Shown: piece by piece, positions 1 to 8,428 of the stretch
How the letters are laid out: every line of letters begins with the position of its first letter
Numbering within the stretch: position 1 is the stretch's first letter
The notes under the pieces: model-generated
The model's database searches: none
Seen by the model: only the letters and a program-made list of their open reading frames with translations
What the model was told of the DNA's origin: nothing
Program-made: the position numbers and the translations under genes
DNA from: Desulfobacula sp.
GTDB lineage: Bacteria > Desulfobacterota > Desulfobacteria > Desulfobacterales > Desulfobacteraceae
Direction: 5' to 3'
Length of the DNA: 38,489 bases
Assembly (NCBI GenBank): GCA_013792075.1
Contig: VMSR01000127.1
Coordinates: 1-38,489 of the forward strand

Positions 1-55
1 ATTCTTCCACTTCAGCACGTATGTTTTGGAATTAAGATTCCCCTCAGGTTTCTAT

Positions 56-264
56 TGGTAATATACCAGTTGAGTACATTGCAACTAGTTCCGGTTGGAT
101 TGCCTTGGCGGAGCATTTTAGGACAGGTTGTTACAGGCTCTGGTGGACGTAGCGTTAAGTGGCGGGAATTGTTTGAGCGCAGCGAGTTTTTCCGCCACAA
201 GTGCAGTCCACATAGAGCCTGTAACCTGGCCTATCCAGCGACAGAAAGGCAATCCGACCGGAAC
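56..264. repeat. Nested imperfect palindrome, possible MITE/REP-like element or structured RNA
   Basis: Three pairs of complementary arms are nested symmetrically. The outer pair is 88-106 with 246-264 (19 nt, one mismatch). The middle pair is 131-148 with 206-224 (11-bp and 6-bp perfect blocks split by a small internal loop). The inner pair is 159-165 with 192-198 (GTGGCGG/CCGCCAC). A further small hairpin, TGGTA-ATA-TACCA, lies just outside at 56-68. The whole 1-330 stretch lacks a convincing gene; the open frames there run through the palindrome and resemble nothing known. The structure could be a non-autonomous mobile element, a REP-type repeat or a folded transcript. No target-site duplication could be assigned with confidence. 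Confidence 0.6.
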
Positions 265-330
265 GGGTATAAGGCTGGTTATTAAAAAGCTAGATGCGAT
301 TGCCCTGATGGATCTGCTTATCTGTTCGGG

Positions 331-1818
331 TTATCTGTCGGGAAGCATGTCCCCAAATTCCTTGAAATTGCGGTGGAGTTCAAAACATTGGGTCAGATCA
401 TGGCAGATGTGCCCGCAGGTTCCCTTGGCGATGTACTCTTGTAAATAGGTCCGGTATGAGGGGTGGGCACAGGTATGGATGATTTTTTTTGCCCGTTCCA
501 GGGGGCCAAGACCCCTCAGATCGGCCAGCCCCTGTTCTGTTACCACCACCTGGACCGAATGTTCATTGTTGTCCACATGGGGGACCATGGGAACCACCGA
601 GGAAATCTTTCCGCCCTTGGCAATGGAAGGGGTCATAAAAATGGACAAATGGCTGTTCCGGGCAAACTCGCCGCTGCCCCCCACCCCGTTCATCACATGG
701 GTGCCCATCACATGGGAGGAATTCACATTGCCGTAAATATCCATTTCAAGGGCCGTGTTCATGGCCACCACCCCCAGACGGCGGATAATGCCCGGGTGGT
801 TGGATATCTCCTGGGGCCGCAGCACAATTTTTCGGCTGTAAAAATCCATGTTCTCCCCGATTTGTTTGAGCTTTTCCGGCACAATGGTCAGGGAGGTGGC
901 AGAGGCCCCCAGAAGCTTTCCCGAATCAATCAGGTCCATCATGGAATCCTGGAAGACCTCTGAATACATATAAAATGGCGGGATATCCGGGTGACGTCCC
1001 AGCCCGGCCAGAACGGCATTGGCGGTGTTGCCCACCCCTGCCTGCAGGGGGAAAAAATTGGGCGGAATCCGACCGGCCGCCTTTTCTTTGAGCAAAAATT
1101 CAATCACATGGTCTGCAATTTTTTTGCTGGTTTCATCTTCCTGGCTAAAGGCCTCCACCTGGTCCGGTTCGTTGTTTTCCACGATACCCACCACCTTTTT
1201 GGGATCCACATGGGCAAAGGGCCACCCTATTTTCGCCAAAGGCGTGTGCACATTAATGGGATCACGCCTTGGCGGAGGCGGCATAATGACAATATCGGCC
1301 AGCTCACTTAAGCGGGGGGAATGGCAATGGTTCAGCTCTATGATCACCTTGTCCGCACAGGAAAGCCAGGTGGGAGAGGCTCCGATGGATGCGGAAAGAT
1401 AGACCCTGCCATCCGGGGTGATCTGGGTGGCTTCCACCACTGCCACGTTCACACGGCCGAAAAACCCGGCACCCACGGTCTGGGGCACATGGGACAGGTG
1501 CATGTCCACATACTCCACTTCCTGGCGATTGATCTGGTCCCTGAGTGTCTTCCCCCCCTGGTAGGGGGCCCGCCATGAAATGGCATTGGCCTCGGCCAGA
1601 TCATTGTCAATATAATCCCCGCTGGAAGCCCCGCTAAGGACCCTGATCCGAAAGCTGCGGCCCTGGCTATGCTCTTGTCTTGCATGTTGGGCCAGCATGA
1701 CCGGCACGGCCTTGGCAGCCCCTGCCGCACCAAACCCACTGAAAGCAACGGTATCACCATCCTTGATCAGGGAGATTACCTCTTGTTTTGAAATTATTGG
1801 ATATCCGTCTATTTTCAT
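331..1818 (-). CDS. Acetyl-CoA hydrolase/transferase family protein (acetate:succinate CoA-transferase type)
   Basis: 495-residue CoA-transferase of the class that includes AarC/SCACT and Ach1. It would move CoA between succinyl-CoA and acetate or related short acids in the cytoplasm. In desulfobacteria such enzymes activate acetate for the TCA cycle. Visible motifs are the catalytic-glutamate motif YSEVFQD (Glu at about residue 287), GVGN at about 261 and the glycine-rich GVGGSGEF at about 378, where the oxyanion and CoA sites of the family lie. Length matches full-length family members (about 500). The ATG is preceded by AAAGGGGT at good spacing. The gene is monocistronic: the nearest gene upstream is a tRNA on the other strand. 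Propionate or butyrate as acceptor cannot be excluded. Confidence 0.88.
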   Translation of the reverse strand: MKIDGYPIISKQEVISLIKDGDTVAFSGFGAAGAAKAVPVMLAQHARQEHSQGRSFRIRVLSGASSGDYIDNDLAEANAISWRAPYQGGKTLRDQINRQEVEYVDMHLSHVPQTVGAGFFGRVNVAVVEATQITPDGRVYLSASIGASPTWLSCADKVIIELNHCHSPRLSELADIVIMPPPPRRDPINVHTPLAKIGWPFAHVDPKKVVGIVENNEPDQVEAFSQEDETSKKIADHVIEFLLKEKAAGRIPPNFFPLQAGVGNTANAVLAGLGRHPDIPPFYMYSEVFQDSMMDLIDSGKLLGASATSLTIVPEKLKQIGENMDFYSRKIVLRPQEISNHPGIIRRLGVVAMNTALEMDIYGNVNSSHVMGTHVMNGVGGSGEFARNSHLSIFMTPSIAKGGKISSVVPMVPHVDNNEHSVQVVVTEQGLADLRGLGPLERAKKIIHTCAHPSYRTYLQEYIAKGTCGHICHDLTQCFELHRNFKEFGDMLPDR

Positions 1819-2147
1819 TGTACACCCCTTTTGATTTCACCTATTATCGCAGATGCCTTACACCAAATACGAATAAAGATTCAAAGGCTATCTGTGATCT
1901 TCTATCCCTATATTTATCATAAAACCATAGCTTTTATACCCTCCTGAATCAAGAAACAAGTTTTTTATAAAAGCGGTAAGTGGCGATGAAATTGATGGGA
2001 AAGGCGAAACCATCTGCCCCAGGGTCATATCATTTCAGGAATGACCAGGGACGATACTTTTCGATCAAAAATACTCAGTTTTGCAAAGAAATTGGTTTTG
2101 CCTTGAAATTGTTCAACGCCTCTGTTATATAGGGTCTTCTGGAATTG
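1819..2147. other. Non-coding spacer between CoA-transferase and tRNA-Thr
   Basis: AT-rich 329-base gap that must contain the promoters of both flanking genes. A weak sigma-70-like pair on the minus strand (TTGATT, 17-base spacer, TATGGT; about 1952 down to 1924) is the only candidate seen for the CoA-transferase. No gene or strong repeat was found. Confidence 0.4.
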
Positions 2148-2223
2148 GCCGACGTAACTCAGTTGGTAGAGTAGCTGATTCGTAATCAGCAAGTCAGCGG
2201 TTCGACTCCGCTCGTCGGCTCCA
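2148..2223 (+). tRNA. tRNA-Thr (anticodon CGT)
   Basis: A complete cloverleaf can be folded by eye. The acceptor stem GCCGACG (2148-2154) pairs with CGTCGGC (2213-2219). The D arm is 2157-2172. The anticodon stem GCTGA/TCAGC encloses the loop TTCGTAA, giving anticodon CGT for ACG codons (Thr). The T arm AGCGG-TTCGACT-CCGCT spans 2196-2212. The discriminator base T is followed by an encoded CCA end (2221-2223). It is the only tRNA seen in the window. Confidence 0.97.
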
Positions 2224-2373
2224 GTAAAATCAAAACCACACTTTTTTCTGACCAACCCCTTCTGACCCCAAGTGAAATCATGTGCGCCATATCCTGGCGC
2301 TGATTTTTTGCAATTATGCCTTCTTTTCATGGGGGGAGTACCGTTTTTAATCGGGTGAGCCGGGCGCGGGGAA

Positions 2374-2402
2374 GGGGGGAGGCGAAAAGGATGCCTCCCC
2401 CC
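2374..2402 (-). terminator. Hairpin downstream of SLC13 gene
   Basis: GGGGGGAGGC (2374-2383) and GCCTCCCCCC (2393-2402) form a perfect 10-bp GC-rich stem with a 9-base loop, 22 bases past the SLC13 stop. No clear T-run follows on the minus strand, so it may be a weak terminator or a 3'-end stabiliser. Confidence 0.5.
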
Positions 2403-2424
2403 GGTTTGCAAGGATACTGCCTGC

Positions 2425-3918
2425 TTACTTGGTTATGATACGCTCATATCCAGTGGTTGTCAGTTTTGCCGGAGTCTTCATGTTATCGATGTTTCCGGGC
2501 ATGCCGACCAGGGGATACCACAGGGCCATGCACAAGGAAAGAACGATAATACCCAGAACTGCCCGGAACAAAAAGACCTTGAAGGCCTCCCACTGGGTGA
2601 AATAGCCGAAGCCATAGGCAATAAGGGTGGGAGGGCACCCGATGACCAGCAGAACAAAGGTCGTGGCCAGGGGCACAGCCATGGCAATGGGCGCCACAGG
2701 GACCCCGGCCATATCGGCCATGGGCACCATTACGGGAACCAGCAGGGCCGTGGCAGCTGCATTGGCCATGAAACTTGTAATGACGGCGCTGAGCGCAGAT
2801 GCACCCGCCGCAACCACAGGCCAGGACGAATTGGTGAAAATCGGGAATATCTGTGACGCCAGCCATTGGCCGGCACCGGTGTCCAGCATGGCCACGCCCA
2901 GGGAAAATCCCGCGCCAAATACCATGATGGGGTTCCAGGGGTACTCATCCAGACATTTTTTCCAGTCCACAACCTTAAAGATCATGCACACGACCACAAA
3001 TAGACCGCCAACGGCCGACACATGGATCTTGGTAATATCGGTCAAAAACCAGAATAGGAAGGTCACCGCGAGAATCCATGAAAGCAATTTTTCATTTTTT
3101 TCCATGGGCGCCATTTTGGCAACTGCCAGTTCCGCAGGCAGTTCCTTGATCTTGGGCGGAAACATGATCCAGACCGCAAGCCAGGTTGCCAGCCCCAAAA
3201 CCATGGACGGCACGAATTGATAAAGCATGTATTCCATAAAACCGATGTTATAACCGGTGATCTTAAAGAGCAGTTCTGCCGAAGCAGGTGACCGGCCGCT
3301 GCCAAGAAAGGTTGCCCCGCCGCCGCAGGCTGAACCCAGGGGTATCACTAACATGAAATGCTTGGTAAAGCTGTTGGACTTGTCGGGCGTGAGGCCCATT
3401 TTCAGGAACATGGGCATAATGGCAAACAAAAGGATAATGGTGATGGTGGCGTCATGGGTCCAGGCCGCCAGAAAGGTCGCACCCATACACAGGGTGAAAC
3501 TGAGCCGTTTGACATTCCGGCCGCCGATTTTCAGTATATACCCCATCAGCCGGTTGGGGATGCTGGTCTGGCCGAGCATAACCCCGAGCATGATGATGAA
3601 GAAAACAAAGACAACAGTCCTGTCGGCATAGGCTTCCCAGGTTGCCTTGGATGACTGAATCTTGAAAAGGATCATTCCGCAGCCGGCCAGGATGGAGGTA
3701 ACCCCGATGGGGATGGCTTCCGATGTCCACAGCAGAACGATCCCGGTCAGCAGGGCCAAAAATGCATGTCCCCGGGCACCCAGTGTTTCCGGTGTGGGAA
3801 TCATCCAGATCAGCAGACCCGCGACAATGGAGATTAAAAGCCATCTAAGAACGAATGCCTGACTTTTTTCAGACCCGCCCTCTTCTTCCAGTTTTGCAAT
3901 ATTTAATTCCGTAGTCAT
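2425..3918 (-). CDS. SLC13/DASS-family anion permease
   Basis: 497-residue polytopic membrane protein with about 12 hydrophobic segments, resembling SLC13/DASS transporters that couple uptake of dicarboxylates or sulfate to Na+. The ATG at 3918 (MTTELNIAK) is preferred because GGAGG lies 10 bases upstream; the longer frame from 3954 would overlap the preceding gene. The two family SNT-type sodium-site motifs are recognisable but altered: WTHDATITI in the first half and MANAAATALLVP in the second, each lacking the usual Ser-Asn-Thr. That makes ion coupling and substrate uncertain. The gene follows a receiver-CBS regulator by 22 bases, so the two are probably co-transcribed. Confidence 0.82.
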   Translation of the reverse strand: MTTELNIAKLEEEGGSEKSQAFVLRWLLISIVAGLLIWMIPTPETLGARGHAFLALLTGIVLLWTSEAIPIGVTSILAGCGMILFKIQSSKATWEAYADRTVVFVFFIIMLGVMLGQTSIPNRLMGYILKIGGRNVKRLSFTLCMGATFLAAWTHDATITIILLFAIMPMFLKMGLTPDKSNSFTKHFMLVIPLGSACGGGATFLGSGRSPASAELLFKITGYNIGFMEYMLYQFVPSMVLGLATWLAVWIMFPPKIKELPAELAVAKMAPMEKNEKLLSWILAVTFLFWFLTDITKIHVSAVGGLFVVVCMIFKVVDWKKCLDEYPWNPIMVFGAGFSLGVAMLDTGAGQWLASQIFPIFTNSSWPVVAAGASALSAVITSFMANAAATALLVPVMVPMADMAGVPVAPIAMAVPLATTFVLLVIGCPPTLIAYGFGYFTQWEAFKVFLFRAVLGIIVLSLCMALWYPLVGMPGNIDNMKTPAKLTTTGYERIITK

Positions 3919-3940
3919 TTTATGTAATCCTCCAATCAGG

Positions 3941-4855
3941 TCATCTGGTGACAATACTCACGATTTCAAAGAAAAGGTCCTGCTCCCTCAAGATACCGAC
4001 CACTTTATTGCCGGACGTGACAATAAGCCGCGTCCTCTTGGTCTGGAACAACAGATCCGTCACTTCCATGAGGTTTGCATTTTCATCGATCATAGGCGGA
4101 GCGTCCAAAGCGAGTTCTCCCACTTTTTTGTCCGCAAGGGCATTCATCTGAATGGTAAAAAGCCCGTCCCAGCCCCCGGTGAATACGTGGGAGAACCGGA
4201 CGGCATCGGCCAAGGAGGATTTCGGAGGGGCGAGATACGCAGGTCTTACCCCTTTGATAAGGTCTTTCATGCGAAGAAGACCAACAAAATTTTTCTGTTC
4301 GTCAAACACAAGAAGAGATCTGTGACCGGCTTCCCGGATCAGATTGCTCGAGACCAGCTGGGTCAGGGACCCCATGAGTTTGACAATAGCTTCCCGGACG
4401 GTGGTGTTGAGGGTCACGCTAGAATAGTTATCAATGTCGGTCATGATATCTTTGACCTTTTTTTCCATTCGGGCCGCACCGGTTTGCCTGACGGCATACG
4501 CATCATTTATTTTTACAGCAAGGATGTCGATGTCGCAGGGTTTGGAAAGATAATCAAAGGCCTCCAGTTTACGGGAATTAGCGGCGGAATCCGGACTTCC
4601 GTGCCCGGTGAGCATGATCACCTGGGTTTGGGGGGCAATTTTCTTGATTTCTGCAAGGGCCGTGTGACCGTCCATGCCTTCCATTTTAACGTCCAGAACA
4701 ACCACATCATGGGGGGTTTTTGCAAGGATGCTGAGGGCCTCTTCCCCGGACCCGGCAATGGTGGTTTCAAATCCTTTTTTTCTTAAGAGTGTTGATGCGG
4801 TTTCACGAAACCGGGGCTCGTCATCCACCATCATCACTTTTATTTTTTGGGTCAT
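3941..4855 (-). CDS. Response regulator with C-terminal CBS domains
   Basis: 304-residue protein. Residues 1-120 form a canonical receiver: the acidic pair DDE at 11-13, phospho-acceptor Asp in VVVLDVKM (about 55), and the conserved Lys in YLSKP (about 105). A linker leads to two CBS repeats (about 135-215 and 235-300; motifs KDIMTDI, FVGLLRMKDL, VVGILREQDLF), which usually bind adenine nucleotides. No DNA-binding domain is present, so output is probably through protein contacts, perhaps controlling the adjacent SLC13 permease. ATG 4855 is chosen because GGAG lies 8 bases upstream; an upstream in-frame ATG at 4876 has no such site. No cognate kinase is adjacent. Confidence 0.85.
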   Translation of the reverse strand: MTQKIKVMMVDDEPRFRETASTLLRKKGFETTIAGSGEEALSILAKTPHDVVVLDVKMEGMDGHTALAEIKKIAPQTQVIMLTGHGSPDSAANSRKLEAFDYLSKPCDIDILAVKINDAYAVRQTGAARMEKKVKDIMTDIDNYSSVTLNTTVREAIVKLMGSLTQLVSSNLIREAGHRSLLVFDEQKNFVGLLRMKDLIKGVRPAYLAPPKSSLADAVRFSHVFTGGWDGLFTIQMNALADKKVGELALDAPPMIDENANLMEVTDLLFQTKRTRLIVTSGNKVVGILREQDLFFEIVSIVTR

Positions 4856-5202
4856 GTCATATTCTCCTTTCATCAAAACAATTATTGGATTGGTCTATGT
4901 TCTGTTCTTTTAAACCGGCTAACGCATCTTCTCTCCTTTAAGTGTCCCATGGTTATCAAATCTGATTTTGTTCTCCCTAGGGATATTATCAAATTTCATG
5001 TTAACGGAATGTTAGCAATAGGTATGCCGCTGCTGCAAAAAACAACAACTAAAATTCAACCTATTGTTTTTATATATGTTTTATATCTATGGAAACAAAT
5101 CAAAGGATCAAGACAGGTGTCAGAATTATTTTCAAATTGATAAACAATCCTTCATGCCTGACTTTTTATTTCCTTTGTTTAATACGGCTTTTTAAGAAAT
5201 AG
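4856..5202. other. AT-rich non-coding spacer upstream of the receiver-CBS gene
   Basis: No supported gene. It separates the receiver-CBS/SLC13 pair from the terminator of the ABC-transporter operon and contains one candidate sigma-54 promoter on the minus strand at 5014-5029. Confidence 0.5.
5014..5029 (-). promoter_or_regulatory. Candidate sigma-54 promoter for receiver-CBS/SLC13 genes
   Basis: On the minus strand the 16-mer CGGCATACCTATTGCT matches the -24/-12 layout TGGCACG-N4-TTGCW. GGCA and TTGCT are intact and the GG-to-GC spacing is exact. It would start transcription near 5003, giving a leader of about 150 bases. Prediction by eye only; no activator site was identified. Confidence 0.35.
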
Positions 5203-5252
5203 AAAAAAGGAGCCGGGTCAGCCCCCCCCCTGGCCAAGCTGGGGGGCTGACC
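5203..5252 (-). terminator. Rho-independent terminator of the ABC-transporter/radical-SAM operon
   Basis: A perfect 12-bp stem, GGTCAGCCCCCC (5216-5227) with GGGGGGCTGACC (5241-5252), has a 13-base loop. On the minus strand it is followed within about 8 bases by six Ts (5208-5203). It sits 15 bases beyond the stop of the last operon gene and is the clearest terminator in the window. Confidence 0.88.
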
Positions 5253-5266
5253 GGATGAATCGCTGA

Positions 5267-5929
5267 TCAGATTTTGAACAATGACAGGGGGGAAGGGCAG
5301 ATGGCATCCATGACGGAAAGATCCTTGGCAGCACAATACCCCTTGGAGACCCAGCCCGTATCATAGCCCTTCTGGGTGATGACCTGGAGGTGGGTATGGT
5401 AAAACCAGTTCCCGTTTTCATAAAAATCCCCGATTAGGGCAAAGACATCACCGGCTGCAAACCTATCGCCCGGAGCGGGCAGCTGTTCTTTGTTCAAATG
5501 GCCGTAAATGCTGTAAAAAGTTTCAAAATAGGGGCTTTGGTGCATGAGCAAAACATTGCCCCCATAGTTGCCATCCCCTGCTTCATAGCCGCTTTCCTTT
5601 ACCACGGCATCCAGGGGGGCATGCAGGGGGGTGCCCAGGCCCACGATGATATCCAGGCCCAGGTGAAAATACCGCTGTTCTTCTCTCATCTGGGGGTATT
5701 GGGACAAGAGGGTCTGCCGGTTCTCCAGATAGGAGGCAAGCCCCCAGGTATGACGGCCCTCCATTGTCTGGTCCAGCCATACCTGGAAGGCCTGCTGGTC
5801 CAGGATATCCACCTGTTCAAACACCTTTGACCCAACTGACATGTCCACGACCAAAGGATCGCCTGTCAATCCTTTAAAGACCGGCTGAATTTTGATCTTG
5901 TCACTATAATCCATATAGGGATATTTCAT
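5267..5929 (-). CDS. M23 (LytM-like) metallopeptidase-domain protein without signal peptide
   Basis: 220-residue protein with the M23 zinc-ligand pattern: HLGLD (His at about 88, Asp about 92) and the HTHLQV motif (about 178-183), plus the conserved YGHL. M23 enzymes normally cleave peptidoglycan cross-bridges outside the cytoplasm, but the N-terminus (MKYPYMDYSDKIK) is hydrophilic with no signal peptide or membrane anchor. The region and its CPSPLSLF tail resemble, from memory, the M23 segment found inside bacterial phosphotransferase-aminotransferase fusions linked to amine or hydroxylysine metabolism. A role in small-molecule metabolism is therefore possible but unproven. It is the last gene of the transporter operon, 21 bases after the radical SAM gene, with AAGG upstream of the ATG. 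Confidence 0.72.
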   Translation of the reverse strand: MKYPYMDYSDKIKIQPVFKGLTGDPLVVDMSVGSKVFEQVDILDQQAFQVWLDQTMEGRHTWGLASYLENRQTLLSQYPQMREEQRYFHLGLDIIVGLGTPLHAPLDAVVKESGYEAGDGNYGGNVLLMHQSPYFETFYSIYGHLNKEQLPAPGDRFAAGDVFALIGDFYENGNWFYHTHLQVITQKGYDTGWVSKGYCAAKDLSVMDAICPSPLSLFKI

Positions 5930-5950
5930 TTATCTTAACCTTCTGTCGTT

Positions 5951-8428
5951 CTATGAAACGGGAAAATCATTGGTTTTTATCAGGCCGGAAACGATTACCA
6001 CAGGTTTTCCGTCCGCACCGATTTCAACACCTTCCGAAAATACAAAATTTTCATCCATGGTTTTATAATAGGATTCATCATAACAGCCAAGCTTTATTTT
6101 CAGGGACTTTCCAGCTCTTATAAAGTTACTGGTGAGTCCGTAATCCACCTCACCCAGGGCCGTTAAAATAATATATCGGGGAACCTCCCTTCCGGACCCC
6201 TCCCGCCGAACCCGTGTTGCAATATCAATGACATCAAAGGAATCAATGGGATGGGTATCGTTCCAGTGTTTCTGGATGGGAAGGCCTGCCACATAGAGAT
6301 GGTGGAATTCGATACCCATCGACCGCAGCCCATGGGCCAACTCATGGATTGCAATATCCGTGTCATTGACCCCGCCCAGCAGGGGAACATTGGCATAGAC
6401 CGTGATTCCTTTGTTGTTAAGCCGCCTGACAAGGCGAGCGTGGTCGCCACCCACATCCTGGGCCGTTACAAACCAGGTTTCAATCTCAAGCCGAAGGGGA
6501 TTGACAACGGTCAGGCGGTTCAAGTCTCCCAGTCGGTTGATCACGGCCCGGGTATAGGAGGCGGCTTTTGTTGCAAACTTCATGGAGCGCAGTCTCACTG
6601 AATTGACATGGCCAATATTTGCCAGAAGCGGGATGATCCGAGTGATATCGTATAATGTGTCAATTGCGTCTATATCCGACGCTATTACCACGTCGGAAAT
6701 CCTTTTATCGGCCATGATATAGGCCATTTGAAGGTCACCGGCCCGGGCATCGATCTGAACCCGGGTTTCATGGAGCCGGGACAGCCCTTTTATGCCGGTA
6801 TTCACAATGGAACCCCCTGTCTGGCAAGTCACGGCCAAATTTTTTTTCAACCGGTCAATCTCTGCTTTTTCGGCCATGAGGTTTTGGGGAGCTTTCTTTG
6901 TGGGGCGGTTGCCGATCAAACAGGCCGCGTCCCCTATTTTTGCCATGTACTGGATATCAATGGTGCCTTCGGCATTGACCCTGATATTGCTCAATTCATT
7001 GGCAAGGGGGGCAAAATTTCTGAAATATTCCGGTGTATAAGGAGTCCTGATCCAGATAAAATTTTCATTGTCCGAGACGCGTTCAACAGCCCAGCCGCTG
7101 GTGTACCAGTCCATTTTCCCGATGGGGGTGGCCGTGCAGATCCTGGGAATAACCCGATCGGACAGATGGGCCCGAAGGTGCAGGGCCATATAAATCCCGT
7201 CGGACAAGGGTTTCCAATAAATGGAATTTCCATGGATGGGGCTGCAGGGAATGTAAAGATAATGCAGTTCAGCACCAGCGCCGCGCAGCAGGCCGAAAAG
7301 GGTAACCAATTCGGGTCCTGTGTCATTGCAGTCGCTTAAAAATGGGGTCTGGATATAAACAGCAATACCGCTTTTGACCAGGTCTGAAATAATCTCCAGG
7401 CTTTCCGGGCTCACTTCATCCGGGTGGATAAAATGGGTGGCCACTTCCATGCGCTTGCCATGCTGCTGGAGCTCCAGGTTTTTCTGCTGTAAATATTTCA
7501 GGTAGGCAGATTCGTTTTCTAAAAACAGATCCGGGTAATAGGCAATGGACCGGGTGGCAAGACGCAGGGTCTGGACATGGGGAACGGTCATGAGCCCGTC
7601 AATGGCGGCGGCCATGTTTTCCCGGTTCATGAACGGATCTCCGCCCGTGACAACGATTTCCTTGATCAACGGAGACTTCCGAACATGGGCGACCGCTGCC
7701 GCAACCCCCTGGGGGGTGGGATTTTTTTCGTTCCTGGCGTCTTTGTGCTTTCTGAAACAAAACCGGCAATAGACAGGGCAGCTCATGTTGAGCAGAAAGA
7801 TCACCCGGTTCTGGTACATCTGTTCCAGAAGCCCATCATGGAACTGGCCGATCCAGGTGTTGGTATGGCCCACGGACTCCAGTTCTTCCACAAAGGGCAT
7901 ATACTGATAGGCCACATCCCTGGATACCATCATCTGGCGGACGGTATGCCGGGAAAGTCGGACCGGGTATTTTTCGATCACCTTCTGCAGATCGGACCGC
8001 TGGTCGTCCGGGATATCCAGGTTGGTCACCTGCTCCAGCTGGGCCGTGTCTTTGATGGACACATAGCCATGGCCCGGAATGACCTGTTCCAGAAGCGCCA
8101 CCAGCAGTCTGGACGGCAGCTCCACCGTATCTGCGTCCCGGTTTATGACCAGATGCCGACCCCGGGAGCCTGCAATGGCGTCCAAAACAACTTCTAAAAA
8201 CCCCTTGGGATCATTCGGGTAGCCTGCGGCTTTTAAAAGGCGGGCAAGTTTTGTCTGCCCGTCCTTGTTTCCAATAACCTTGGCAAAGGGTCCACCGCAA
8301 AATTGTTCATTGCCATAGGTTTCCAGAAAATCCGTCAGCCCGGACGTCAACCGGGACAAGGGAACGTCTGCCTGAAATTTTGAATGTTCAAAATGGATTT
8401 CCAGGATGGGATCTGTACTCTGTTTCAC
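5951..8428 (-). CDS. KamA-like radical SAM protein with duplicated, cysteine-less second half
   Basis: 825 residues from GTG 8428. This start has AGAGG upstream and overlaps the preceding stop as GTGA; a longer frame from 8485 lies inside that gene. The first half resembles the lysine 2,3-aminomutase (KamA) family: CPVYCRFC (Cys 217, 221, 224) for the 4Fe-4S cluster, TGGDP at about 261, and a Lys in TPIGKMDWYTS (438) where KamA has its PLP lysine, although the usual GGGGK is absent. Residues about 530-800 look like a second copy of the barrel: HVNSVRLRSM matches HVQTLRLATR, ITVYANVPLLGGVNDT matches IAVYIQTPFLSDCNDT, HHLYVAGLPI matches HYLYIPCSPI, and TALGEVDYGLTS matches TPIGKMDWYTS. The second copy has no CxxxCxxC, and the Lys is Glu. 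Normal KamA proteins are about 350-450 residues. Substrate unknown. Confidence 0.8.
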   Translation of the reverse strand: MKQSTDPILEIHFEHSKFQADVPLSRLTSGLTDFLETYGNEQFCGGPFAKVIGNKDGQTKLARLLKAAGYPNDPKGFLEVVLDAIAGSRGRHLVINRDADTVELPSRLLVALLEQVIPGHGYVSIKDTAQLEQVTNLDIPDDQRSDLQKVIEKYPVRLSRHTVRQMMVSRDVAYQYMPFVEELESVGHTNTWIGQFHDGLLEQMYQNRVIFLLNMSCPVYCRFCFRKHKDARNEKNPTPQGVAAAVAHVRKSPLIKEIVVTGGDPFMNRENMAAAIDGLMTVPHVQTLRLATRSIAYYPDLFLENESAYLKYLQQKNLELQQHGKRMEVATHFIHPDEVSPESLEIISDLVKSGIAVYIQTPFLSDCNDTGPELVTLFGLLRGAGAELHYLYIPCSPIHGNSIYWKPLSDGIYMALHLRAHLSDRVIPRICTATPIGKMDWYTSGWAVERVSDNENFIWIRTPYTPEYFRNFAPLANELSNIRVNAEGTIDIQYMAKIGDAACLIGNRPTKKAPQNLMAEKAEIDRLKKNLAVTCQTGGSIVNTGIKGLSRLHETRVQIDARAGDLQMAYIMADKRISDVVIASDIDAIDTLYDITRIIPLLANIGHVNSVRLRSMKFATKAASYTRAVINRLGDLNRLTVVNPLRLEIETWFVTAQDVGGDHARLVRRLNNKGITVYANVPLLGGVNDTDIAIHELAHGLRSMGIEFHHLYVAGLPIQKHWNDTHPIDSFDVIDIATRVRREGSGREVPRYIILTALGEVDYGLTSNFIRAGKSLKIKLGCYDESYYKTMDENFVFSEGVEIGADGKPVVIVSGLIKTNDFPVS

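Noticed and set aside
55-448. Two plus-strand open frames at the left edge
   Set aside because: They read through the nested palindrome and into the antisense of the CoA-transferase, with no ribosome site or recognisable domain.
2025-2411. 128-residue open frame on the minus strand
   Set aside because: It runs antisense through tRNA-Thr; the TADLLITNQLLYQLSYVG stretch is the known false translation of a tRNA complement.
4847-5140. 97-residue plus-strand frame in the spacer
   Set aside because: AT-rich, no ribosome site, no domain; it overlaps the start of the receiver-CBS gene on the other strand.
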